Positions 10,477 through 20,084 of a stretch of DNA of 64,000 bases are shown piece after piece. Position numbers and translations under genes: made by a program. Origin of the DNA: Fragilariopsis cylindrus CCMP1102 (Eukaryota > Bacillariophyta > Bacillariophyceae > Bacillariales > Bacillariaceae); assembly GCA_900095095.1 (NCBI GenBank), contig FMBT01000383.1:62001-126000 (forward strand), written 5' to 3'. The notes below the pieces were generated by a model. That model ran no database searches. It was not told the DNA's origin and saw nothing but the letters and a program-made list of their open reading frames with translations. Numbering within the stretch: the first letter of the stretch is position 1; each line of letters begins with the position of its first letter.

Positions 10477-12986
10477 ATGAACTCATTAACGCACGCTACT
10501 ACGACCCAATCGGCCTCTACAGCGACAGCTACCACGACCACCACACCCATCGATACGACGACGACGACGAAGAAGAAGTATGGCAAAAATCTCAATAAAC
10601 TCACGGCCCCACCGGTTGCTCCAGTCGTACAGGGACAAAGCAAACCAAAAGACTCATCGAAAAATGGATACTTACTTCTTTCGACGAAACGACTTTCTTC
10701 TACAAGCAACACTGGGGGGATTCTTTCCAGCAAATCTACGCAAAACACAAGCACGAAAACCTCAAGTTTAGGCCTTCATACTGAGTTTAGTAATTCTACC
10801 CATGATGCACTTATAAGAGGTTTTGGCGCTTCTAGATTGGAATCTCAAGTACAACCGGACGCTTGGGGTGTTACTGAAAAGGCTGATAAGGCTGAAAAGG
10901 AACAATTGCAAAGCACGCAAGAGCTACAACATGAAGTGCACGAGCCCCCTGTTGTGAACAAAGGGAATGTTGACACCGGCTCACACGAAGTACATTTTGT
11001 TACAGAAGAAAAGGTTGCTGCTGATAATTCTAATCAAAGTAATAACCAGGAGGGGCAGTTACAAGAGAAAGAACGGAACAACGATGATAACCTTCACGCC
11101 ACCTCCAATTGGGACGAATACGGTGGTCGGGAAGATCTGAAGGCTAATAATAATGATGGTGATGCTGGAAATGAAAATGCTGTAGATGAAGCAAACGATG
11201 TTGATCAAAGAGTTGTCATGAAAAAAATCGCCAGAGAACGGGCTGAAAAGAGGCGCGATGAAGAAGAAAATCGAATGCGGGAACAAAAAGAACGCGCTGC
11301 TCAGAGACTGAGAGAACTCGAGGAGAAGATGGCAGCGAAGAAAAAAGAAAGAGCTGATAAAGAATCCGAAATGACGAACAATACTAGTAGTGGTGAAAGT
11401 AGCAGTCGCCCTTCAAGCTTCCAGTTAGAAGAACTCAACAATAGAAAGAAAGAAAACGGAACCGTGTCTTCGGAAAAAAGAGAAAGTAACCAACAACGAA
11501 CGCTCTACGATCCAAATGCACCTAGTATTAAGAGCTACAGCGCTTTGGTTACTGGATCAACGTCCACGAAACAGGAGAAATTTCAAAAGAAACCCGAACT
11601 AAACAATAAAAAACAATCGTTGCCTCTGTCACCGTCTGTGGTACAAAATGGAGCCCAACCTCAACAAGGTACATACTCCGCTGATCCCGAATCGTTCGAT
11701 AGGCAGGCTGTGATCCAACTTGCTAGTTACGACGACCGCGACCGTGGTGATCGTAATGCAAGCGCGACACCTAGAATGCTTTTTGATCCTAAGAGTGGGA
11801 AAATGGTTGACGTAAATGCGCGAGAAGAAAGTTCTACAAAAAATCGGAAAGAACGTGTAAAGAAGGGTGGTAAAAATCCTCGAGAAAAACACTCCAAGAA
11901 GGATCTAATTGCCGATGATAAGGGTGGGAGGAAGAATAAAATTCGTAAGGATACTAATTCTATGAACCAGCGTGGTAAAGGAGTAGGTGGTGAGGCTTCG
12001 TCGACTTTGAAATCAGATACCAGGAAGGTAAAAATTACTGAACCACGAAAACTCCCCCGGACTTGTGGTGTACTTTATTCCCGAGACAAAAAGGGAGGCT
12101 TCTACTGTGTAGATGGATGCGAAGGGGATCTTGGGTATGGTGTCCATTCAGTTCCTGGTGGCCGAGTCAAGAACTCGGAGGTGTATTCAAATTATGTTGA
12201 CAGTCAGAAGGAACCGAAACAAGAAAACATGATCAACTACGATTCGATGAATCATGAAAGGTCTCTAAATTCGAATGTTATGGAACATGAGAATGACCTA
12301 ACCCTTGAAACCGGCTTCCGTATTTCGTCGAAGGTAAAAGAACCAAAACATGACTGGATTAAATCTACCGATAAGATTGAGTTAATTACGGGAGTTGAAG
12401 ATTCACCGACATTGCAGGCAACGGCTAGGGAATTTGCTCCAACTCATAGAGCTATTGCACCAGCCGAACGTGAAAAAACTACACTTTCATCAGTAAGAAA
12501 TTCAGACGAGCACAATGATGACGAAGAAGAAGACGATGATGACGATGCACCAGTGAGTATACTTTTCTAGTTGATTTTATGTGCTTTATTTCCTTTGGTA
12601 CTACTTTCTCACTCTATCATATTTTCTATCTCTAAAAGCTTGGTCTTGGGTTTGATCCGGCATTGAACATGGACCATATGATGCAGTCACCGTCTCTCGA
12701 TCCCTCTGACGGCCTAAATGCGGTTGATTTAACAACACTCGCATTGGAACCAGCACTTAATGGTCCGGCAAAGAATTCACATATTTTTGCCTTTGAGTCA
12801 GGTGCTACGTGGGGCGCGAGCAATTCCGAAGGGAGCAATCATGATTGGGGTGGTGCATTCACCAATGGGACGAGCAATAATGGAGGAGTTCCTGCAACAT
12901 TTCTCTCTTTATCTACTGGAACAAGCACTTGGGGAGGATTTGGAACTTCTCTCAATACAGAAAACACTAAGTCATCGGGAGAGTAG
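10477..12986 (+). CDS. Large disordered charged protein with C-terminal WG motifs, unknown function
   Basis: Two exons, 10477-12552 and 12639-12986, joined CCA|GTGAGT...AAAAG in phase 0; 807 residues. The N-terminus is Thr-rich, residues about 250-300 form a highly charged single-helix or coiled-coil segment rich in RERAEKRR and LEEKMAAKKKE, and most of the rest is Lys/Asn/Ser-rich and disordered. One folded-looking patch (about 525-565) reads RTCGVLYSRDKKGGFYCVDG. The last exon has three Trp-Gly motifs in disordered context (GATWGAS at W750, NHDWGGA at W762, STWGGFG at W790), with a fourth (DAWGV) at W130. The family is unknown to me. WG platforms of this kind bind Argonaute in other eukaryotes, but that role here is only inference. 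Confidence 0.7.
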
Positions 12987-13466
12987 AATGGGAAGTTATT
13001 TCATTATTCATTCAACGTCAAGAAGACTGGATTCGATTCATTTACTTCTGTTATCATTTTTACTATTATTTTACAGATGGAATGAATCCCCAAAACAAAT
13101 CCTAATTTATCTATGATTTTCGGCGTATTGGTCCTTCTACCTACCGTATCGCTACTAACCAACCAGCGTGCTACTTCGTTACGATATTGGTCTTTTAAAT
13201 TCTGCAAGCGATAATATTTTATGAAAACTCACGAGAAATCCGCGATTGTTATAATTGATCATGCCATGTCACATTTCACATTTAACGGTTAAGTCTTCCC
13301 AAAGACTTTATAATCTAAGATTATTGTCAATGGGGCGAAAAATAAAAATGGCTCTTCGATCTTTACCATATTGAATATATCATACAACGACAAGTCAAAA
13401 GCGACTCGTACAGTACCTAACAATATATAAAAATAGTAATAATTTTATTATATTCTATCTTTAAAT
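12987..13466. other. Intergenic region between convergent genes
   Basis: 3' flanks of two convergent genes. AT-rich; no supported feature beyond short imperfect inverted repeats near 13291-13325. Confidence 0.45.
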
Positions 13467-13910
13467 TTACTTTGGATGAACAGCAAGTTCTTTAAATCCA
13501 GTAGCAGGATCATGCAAACGAGAAAAATTTACATTTTTAATTGCACCAATAACGATTTCAAGAGTTGTGAATATTGTTCCAGCCATTAGATGTCCACCAA
13601 AAACGTTTCCATTTTTATCAGATACTGACATATGCAAATGAAATCCTTCTGGATCAAATGTTCCTACTAAACTAATAATTTCAAGCCTCTGTTTCCATTC
13701 TTTTATATCATTACAAGAGGACCCATCCTCCTTGGTATGGTTCGACATTCTTAGTGTAACGCATTCAAGACTTCCCACAGCTGTCATAACGAATGCAGAT
13801 GATGTACCAGATCTTTCCATAGCAGACATAGCAGCCTTTTTCATCGATGAAACAAGGTCCTCCCCTGCATTGATTCTCACCGCATGCGCCGTAATCCCAC
13901 CTGATGCCAT
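13467..13910 (-). CDS. PPC/PCC (DUF296) domain protein
   Basis: 147 residues made of a single PPC domain. The domain is found alone in prokaryotes and fused to AT-hooks in land-plant AHL DNA-binding proteins. It assembles as a trimer. Diagnostic features are HAVRINAGEDLV (9-20, equivalent to the family's LR...GEDL), the central EIISLVGTF, and GGHLMAGTIF (105-114), the conserved GGH.. .G block. No AT-hook, signal peptide or membrane segment is present, so this is the minimal form. The start Met is in the conserved position directly before the domain. Biochemical role of stand-alone eukaryotic PPC proteins is not settled. Confidence 0.85.
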   Translation of the reverse strand: MASGGITAHAVRINAGEDLVSSMKKAAMSAMERSGTSSAFVMTAVGSLECVTLRMSNHTKEDGSSCNDIKEWKQRLEIISLVGTFDPEGFHLHMSVSDKNGNVFGGHLMAGTIFTTLEIVIGAIKNVNFSRLHDPATGFKELAVHPK

Positions 13911-14476
13911 TCTTGTTTGCTTTGTTGCTTTGTTCGGTTCGAAACGCGTGACAATACCGTATATGCAACTCTTTTAGCAAGACATGATGGTGATGTGAAA
14001 TGAAAGATCACGAATTCCGTAGAAACAAAAACTACAAAACTTTAAAACTGACAGCAAACCTTCTTTGTGATGATGCCGCTCATTTGCATTTGAAAATTTA
14101 TGTTAGCTTTTTACGCGATTTCGCACACGTGTCGTGTCTTAAACGCTTATTAACGACTATTTATGAAAAGGGAAGGGGGCAATAGAATCCGTGATATGTA
14201 AAAATTATAATTAGGCCACAGACTATGTAAGAGCGAATTTCTAAAATTGTTAACTACCGTAGGAAAACTGCACAAGGTACATTGTACGTACAAAGAAAAT
14301 GAAAGCTGAGTAAAACCCTCTACAGTATTGAGTATGTGATATGTCGTGCCTTTTAAAAATAAGCACACTTACTTCTAAACTTGTAATCATTTCTGTTTAC
14401 AAGTACAACAGAAACAACTAGTTACCTTATTAGTTACATTGAATATACTAGTAAGACAAAACGTGGCATAGCACTG
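13911..14476. other. Divergent promoter region with one TACTGTAG copy
   Basis: Between the PPC gene (minus) and the Gln-rich gene (plus). One reverse-orientation copy of TACTGTAG lies at 14320-14327, about 150 bases before the start at 14477. No other feature seen. Confidence 0.5.
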
Positions 14477-15091
14477 ATGGGTGACCGATTGAACCTGCTG
14501 CATTATCAGCAGCAGCAGCAGTCACATCAGCAGCAGTTACATCAGCAAAAGCAACAGCAACAGCAGGAATTCCTTCACGCTCACTATAATCAGCAACAGC
14601 AGCTGAGGACGACGGCGTCTCAAGGACAACCAATATCGTCGACTTCAAATTCTTCTATGAAACGCGGTAGATGCGGAAGTGAGGATTCAACAGCGGCGTC
14701 TAGCGCAACGACGTCAATCCAATCACGATCACATTCGTTATCAATTTCATTACCATTAGTATCACCGCCATTACCACCACAAGAATATCATCAACATCAA
14801 CAACAATTTGGATCTGCTTCACCCAAAAAGGCAAGATCAGCTAATTACGAGGTACCACGATCTGTGAAACCTTCAATTCTCACCGCAATGGGGACACTTG
14901 CAGGCGGTGGTAATAATTTTAATAATAATAATAATGCATCACAAGGATCTTCATCGTCAAATACACACGTACCAATGAGAAGAAGATTATCGGGGGGAAT
15001 TCTTGATCAGTTCATTGGTGTAGATAACAACACCATGGACGGTATGGATATCGATACGAATGCTAATCGACATAGAAGTATGAGCTTTTGA
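14477..15091 (+). CDS. Gln-rich low-complexity protein, possibly nuclear, unknown function
   Basis: 204 residues, single exon. The first 50 residues are a CAG/CAA-encoded poly-Gln region with interspersed His, then Ser-rich segments, a poly-Asn run (about 153-161), and a short C-terminus ending HRSMSF. Short basic and phosphosite-like motifs are visible: SMKRGRCGS, SPKKARS (a Ser-Pro site before basic residues) and MRRRLSGG, which fits both a basophilic kinase site and an RxL cyclin-docking motif. No folded domain is recognised. Codon-level coding character is good despite low complexity, and the opposite-strand frame is only its mirror. Transcription-factor-like or cell-cycle roles would be guesswork. 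Confidence 0.55.
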   Translation: MGDRLNLLHYQQQQQSHQQQLHQQKQQQQQEFLHAHYNQQQQLRTTASQGQPISSTSNSSMKRGRCGSEDSTAASSATTSIQSRSHSLSISLPLVSPPLPPQEYHQHQQQFGSASPKKARSANYEVPRSVKPSILTAMGTLAGGGNNFNNNNNASQGSSSSNTHVPMRRRLSGGILDQFIGVDNNTMDGMDIDTNANRHRSMSF

Positions 15092-15918
15092 ATGAAATTA
15101 TATTCAATTATACAGAAGCAAGTTGTATCCCATTCATTATTTCTCAATTCATTTCGTCCTACTACTTGGTTCGATGCGACTTTCCCAAGAGAAGCATTAA
15201 ATGTAAATAAATAAAAAAGAATGACTTCTTTGGTCAGGTTGAGCTTTGTTTAAGTTTCTTATTATTTGCTCCTGTTATAAAAAAAACAAGTAAAATATAA
15301 TATCTGGACAGTCATTGTATAATATCTAAGATAATAATCATTATAAAAGAAATATTATTGTCATCATATTGTTTTTCTATCTATCTGCACGATCTTTTTG
15401 CTTGATACAATCAAGTGAATAAATCTTTCGCTAAGTATTTTTTACAGTTCTGAATTTGTGAACTCAAACAAGTTTTGTCAAAAATTAATGGTTGCTCGAG
15501 AATACTACGTAGTATGAACCGTTGAATTTTATATTACTTTAGGAAAACAAAAGGAAAAATATTGACGATAACAACACCATTTGAAATCTGTGTACGCTTT
15601 AATCAAACATCATACTGGTCATATTATGAATATAATATTGAACATTCCAGTAGTACTACCAGTAGTACTCGTAGTACAGTATAAGAGGTCTTCAGTTTAT
15701 CACCATTATTATCGAATTAATTGTTTTCATATACACGAGATGATCAACTAATTCCAGTCAATTCGATTCAATCTTCGTGCGATCCTTCTTCAATTAATAC
15801 AATGCCATAAACATATGGTCAAAATTATGGTCAAAAAATCGAAACAATTGACGTTAAAAATTGAGCAAAAGTATCATGGCTGAGCTTAGTTGCTTATATT
15901 ATCATCGGGACGACACAC

Positions 15919-15955
<37 letters not shown>

Positions 15956-16038
15956 ATATAGAAAATAAGATAAGAAAAGTATAGAATAATTGAGAAACAA
16001 ATAGTTGTTGTGTGGGAATTTTAGTGAGAACAAGTCGC
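15092..16038. other. Intergenic region with TA/TG microsatellite
   Basis: About 950 AT-rich bases between convergent genes. Contains a tandem pair of CCAGTAGTACT near 15647-15670 and a (TA)n(TG)n microsatellite at 15919-15960. No coding sequence supported. Confidence 0.55.
15919..15960. repeat. (TA)n(TG)n microsatellite
   Basis: Uninterrupted TA dinucleotides followed by TG dinucleotides and a short TA tail. Confidence 0.9.
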
Positions 16039-16938
16039 TTATCGACATAATGGCTCAATGTATAAAATCGAACAATTTTGGTTCAACGCATGGTTTGTTG
16101 CATATAGAATTGGAGGTGCATATGCATATGCATATGCATCAGTATCAGCATCAGAATCCTTACCTATGTAATAAGTAGTGCCAAAATGCCAGGTGTTTAA
16201 GGTATCCACCTTAAGACCAGATTGTTCCAATATCTTATCAAGATCTCGGTTCCATACGCAACCCCAATTTTTTGCATGTCGTTCGGCGTTCTTGTCTAAG
16301 TGATTTGTAATAAAATTCCAGGTTTTAGAGCGTCCGTGCTCTAGAAGCAAGATTTTCCCTTCAGGTTTACACACTCGTTTCATTTCTCTTAGCACAACTA
16401 CTGGGTCGTCGTAACTACACAGTCCAAATGTATCCACTACTGTATCAAAGCACTGGTTAGGGAAATCCTCAAGATTTGAGCTATCTCCTACGCTGCATGC
16501 AAAATTTGGTGCATGCTCTGTAGATAGATCCATAATTTTCTTCCTTGCTTCACCAAGCATCTTATCAGATGCGTCTACCATTAAAACACGATCACAGGAA
16601 GTTGGATAAAAGCCAATGTTTCTACCGGTCCCCGCTCCTACTTCAAGGACCGTACCCTTAGCATGGAAATAAAGTAGCGATCTACGTAACATGTTGATAC
16701 CCATAACAAACTCATCTCTTCCGATCTCATCATCAAAACTTTTTGCAACATTCTGATATTGTTCATTCCTCTTAGGATTTGTTATAAATGAAAATTTGCC
16801 ATCTGCAACAACCTTACATGTTTCGTCATAATCTTCCTTGTTTCTTTGTATAGCAGAGTAACCAATATAGCAGGCGGTAACGTAAACACAACTGGAGGCA
16901 ATGATCAGTGGACCCTTCGAAGCTAATTTACTTGTCAT
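16039..16938 (-). CDS. OMS1-like class I SAM methyltransferase with N-terminal membrane anchor
   Basis: 299 residues. A hydrophobic segment near 10-30 (GPLIIASSCVYVTACYIGYS) is followed by a Rossmann methyltransferase of the Methyltransf_11 type: motif I VLEVGAGTGRN (97-107), acidic loop VLMVDASDKML (118-128), CSVGDSSNLEDFPNQCFD, and the post-motif KILLLEHGRS. Order and anchor resemble yeast OMS1 and similar mitochondrial inner-membrane methyltransferases; UbiE/COQ5-like proteins are the alternative. Substrate is unknown. After the fold comes a low-complexity tail (DADTDAYAYAYAPP) encoded by ATGCAT-type repeats, followed by about 25 more residues, so the C-terminus may be lineage-specific. 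Confidence 0.78.
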   Translation of the reverse strand: MTSKLASKGPLIIASSCVYVTACYIGYSAIQRNKEDYDETCKVVADGKFSFITNPKRNEQYQNVAKSFDDEIGRDEFVMGINMLRRSLLYFHAKGTVLEVGAGTGRNIGFYPTSCDRVLMVDASDKMLGEARKKIMDLSTEHAPNFACSVGDSSNLEDFPNQCFDTVVDTFGLCSYDDPVVVLREMKRVCKPEGKILLLEHGRSKTWNFITNHLDKNAERHAKNWGCVWNRDLDKILEQSGLKVDTLNTWHFGTTYYIGKDSDADTDAYAYAYAPPILYATNHALNQNCSILYIEPLCR

Positions 16939-17815
16939 TTGTCGCTGGTTTTGAAGTTGTGTAATTCGTGTAACTTATACTCTCCCTTTCGATTTTTGCA
17001 TTGTCGCATTCTATGCTTCAGCATTCTCGTCGCGTCGAGAATTGACGTCGAATTTAAATTCAAATTGCACCATGAAAGACGAATCTTCGATTTATTATCA
17101 GCAATCATATAAAGTTTTTGTGGTGACGTCCGTCCGTCGTTTAGCTTTTTTTGTGACATTCGTTTTACGGTGGGTGAATATATTTAATATACTGCATGGT
17201 ATACAAATAACTGGAACTAACATTATGCACTTCAAAATGGTATGGAGCCGGATTGGAAATTCCGTTTCTTTCCATTGTTTCCAGGCCATTAATTAGATTG
17301 ATTGGTACTGACAAAAAGCTATATTTTTTTCTTTAAAAATTACTCCAATTTATGCTTTCAAACCCTACATTGGATAGAATATACCTCTTTAGAAAGGCAC
17401 AACTAAACATAAAAATGTAGTGACGATAATGTCATTTTCTAGCTAGTAAGTGGAAGAAAGTAACTGGAATTTGCGTGTTAATCCATACTAAAATGATCAT
17501 AGTGTAAAACCATACATTCAATCGCGTTGCTTGCGAAAAAGAAAACTTTAATTGCTCTGCCGAAGTTCGATAAGTAATATAGCTCAAGAATATTCGTATA
17601 TATGTATATATATTTCCATTTTCGATTTTAGCTCTCGTAATATCTTTGGGATGTCAAGATTTTTGATCAAATACATGATCATGATTTCGGTGCAATTGGC
17701 CCTACCATCGAACGTATCGAACAAAAATCCAAAATGCACCAGTGACTCAAATGTTCCCATTTATTGCTGCATGTTTATTGATGTTTTATTTCAAAGCTTC
17801 AGATTTTCTACTTTA
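16939..17815. other. Intergenic region, no supported gene
   Basis: Upstream DNA of the methyltransferase gene and 3' flank-side DNA toward the uroporphyrinogen-III synthase gene. Short frames on both strands (for example 17042-17296) lack domains and mirror each other. Nothing else seen. Confidence 0.5.
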
Positions 17816-18778
17816 TTACATAGAATATGATTCCTTCTTGGAAACTTCTATTGCCTTATGAATGGCCTCAACCCATCCATCCAATCCTGGATTTTCCGGA
17901 AAGAAGATTTGATTTTCCTCCCATCCAAGTTCTTTACACGCAGTAGCACTAGTTTCACCAATACATGCTGCAAGGACTCTGGTATTATTTTCCGTGTTTT
18001 TTAACCATCCCTTCACGGAAGAAGGACTAGCGAAGCATGCGACCTGTACCTTATCCGATGACTTCTTTTCGTCGTCTCCCCATGTTGCTGTGATAGTGTC
18101 ATATGTGTTTAATCGTGTCACAGTGAAGCCCCTTTCAGTCAAACCATCCTGTAACGTTGTCTTTGCTTTAGCTGATGCTGGATATAATACATTGGTCGAA
18201 CTTTTCCCAGATACTAGTTCCAGCTCCGCTGCTAAGGTTTTAGCAGTTGCCTTAGAGGGTACAAATGTAACAGGTATATCAGAATCTCGAAGTCTCGCTT
18301 CAGTTGCTTTTCCAACTGCCACCACGGGAAGAGGGTCATTTCTTACACCATCCCAAGCTGATGCTAGGACCTTTGCAGCTTCTGGTGATGTGATTGCGAT
18401 ATAATCCCATCGTTGGGATAGTAGGGTAGGAGCGAGACTTTCGTAGTCACAACCATCGGCATGTTCAATACATGGCATTTCTAATAGATCAACCTGATTC
18501 ATAAGTTCACTATCTTCTTCAATTTTTTCCCTTAGCTTTTCATTTTTACCATCTTCTCGAGTCAACGTCACGACAATATGATTAATATCCCTTCCGCCCA
18601 TCGAGATCGCCGTCGTTGCTGATCGTATCGACGGCGACGATAACGAATCATGAGGCACAAAAGCCTCGATAGTTATGTTACCATGAAAGAATGATGAGCT
18701 AAGAAAAATTAAGAGTATTAAGTTAAGCGCCCATAGGCAAGTATATCTCGACTGCACCAATGTATTCATCTTCAGCAT
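17816..18778 (-). CDS. UROS: Uroporphyrinogen-III synthase, plastid-type
   Basis: 320 residues, single exon. The enzyme closes hydroxymethylbilane to uroporphyrinogen III in haem and chlorophyll synthesis. The leader is a signal peptide ending ITIEAF with Phe40 at the predicted cleavage site, then a Ser-rich transit-like stretch, which points to the plastid stroma. The mature part has the HemD fold order: VVTLTREDGKNEKL at the start of domain 1, DYIAITSPEAAKVLA (the conserved I.TS..A), LPVVAVGKATEARL, FVPSKATAKTLAAEL, VLYPASAKAKTTLQDGL, VTRLNTYDT, FASPSSVKGWL and AACIGETSATACKELG. Sequence conservation in this family is low but this motif order is distinctive. Start may be Met1 or Met4. Confidence 0.9.
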   Translation of the reverse strand: MLKMNTLVQSRYTCLWALNLILLIFLSSSFFHGNITIEAFVPHDSLSSPSIRSATTAISMGGRDINHIVVTLTREDGKNEKLREKIEEDSELMNQVDLLEMPCIEHADGCDYESLAPTLLSQRWDYIAITSPEAAKVLASAWDGVRNDPLPVVAVGKATEARLRDSDIPVTFVPSKATAKTLAAELELVSGKSSTNVLYPASAKAKTTLQDGLTERGFTVTRLNTYDTITATWGDDEKKSSDKVQVACFASPSSVKGWLKNTENNTRVLAACIGETSATACKELGWEENQIFFPENPGLDGWVEAIHKAIEVSKKESYSM

Positions 18779-19204
18779 TGATCCGCATGCAAAGGTTAAA
18801 TGGATGTGTTTTATTTTATATGATGATGTTTCGCATGATTTTGTTTAGATCATCGTTTGAAGTTTGAAGTCGATCAGCTACTGTAGTCGATCCAAGTTTC
18901 TGTTGGCACTTTACTTTCAGCTTGAAGGTATTTTGGCATACTTTAGTTTCTTTTTTTTCGCGCCATGAAGCGTGATTAAATCATTTAAAAACACTTTGGG
19001 ACTGACTCATAACACGTGCAACGCATGTACTGTAATTGTATCTTATGTACAGGTAATCGTATTCGAGATGCCACATGAACGGCGGCGACACGGCAACAAA
19101 GGAGGAAACAACAAGGCAACAAGATCAACAACAACAGCAGCATCGACATAATAGTTTTTGAATATACATCATAAATCCATAAAATTGTACAATAACATTT
19201 AACA
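18779..19204. other. Divergent promoter region shared by two plastid-type genes
   Basis: Lies between uroporphyrinogen-III synthase (minus) and the plastid glutaredoxin (plus). One TACTGTAG copy at 18879-18886, 100 bases upstream of the synthase start. No coding sequence. Confidence 0.5.
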
Positions 19205-19764
19205 ATGAAACTTTTTCCTCTCACACTTCTTAGCTTCGTTGCGACGGCAACAGCTTTCACTCCACACGGTGCTGCACAATCGACATGTCGTTCGACATCG
19301 GCTCTTAAAATGGTTCCTGATGAATTTGCACAATCCGAGATCGATTCGAATGATGTAAGAGCTAATAATGATCTACGAAATCTCTCCCAATACTTCTCTT
19401 CATACTAGTGGGTATATCTAAAAAACTGCTGGTTGACTATTTCTTCTTCCTCTCACTTTGTATTTTAATGACTTCATTCGGTTTTCCTTTCCTTTTATCA
19501 AAACAGGTTGTTGTGTTCTCAAAATCTTATTGCCCTTTCTGTACGAAAACCAAAGATCTATTCACAGAAATGGGTGTAGATTTTGTTGTTCACGAAATGG
19601 ATGAAATGGGTGATGATGGTCCTGATCTACAAGCGGCATTGATGAAGATGACAGGCCAAAAATCTGTCCCTAACGTTTTTGTTAAACAACAACATATCGG
19701 AGGGAATGATGATACTCAATCCGCTGCTAAGGCAGGAAAACTCAAAGAATTGCTAGGAATCTAA
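19205..19764 (+). CDS. Plastid-type CPFC glutaredoxin, two exons
   Basis: Exons 19205-19354 and 19507-19764, donor GAT|GTAAGA and acceptor AAACAG, phase 0, 135 residues. Dithiol glutaredoxins reduce disulfides and glutathione mixed disulfides using glutathione. The leader LLSFVATATAFTPHGAA is a textbook ASAFAP-type plastid signal (Phe18 at the cleavage point). The catalytic motif is SYCPFC (C59, C62), followed by VPNVFVKQQHIGGNDD, the cis-Pro and GG glutathione-binding region. Splicing puts EIDSND directly before VVVFSKSYCP, aligning with the paralogue at 23440-23961. The mature domain is slightly short at its N-terminus. The frame that reads through the intron would stop early and lose the active site. 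Confidence 0.88.
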
Positions 19765-20084
19765 ATGTATCTATCAGAGTACAGTAGATGTCAGGGTGGG
19801 ATGGGTTGTATTAACATTAAACAGTCCCTATCGGTAAACATCAATTTTTCGTCTAGAACGTGCGTATTATTAAAAGATATATGGCATTTATGATAGATTG
19901 AATTTAAAGTTACATTGAATTTGTACTATAGAGGCGACTGGAAAATGATTGCGTTGTATCATATTGCAGCGGGTGCTATTTCTTTTTGTGATAGATTGAA
20001 TAAATTCCAGTAGAACTTCAACAGCTATTAGTCAATAATAAACATATAATACAAATTGAATAAAGGCAAAATTCCACAAACTAT
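19765..20084. other. Intergenic region between convergent genes
   Basis: 3' flanks of the glutaredoxin and COG3 genes. AT-rich, no feature seen. Confidence 0.45.

Noticed and set aside
15919-15960. Dinucleotide runs considered as CRISPR-like or promoter arrays
   Set aside because: Simple microsatellites with no spacer structure; the same type recurs at 36263-36305.
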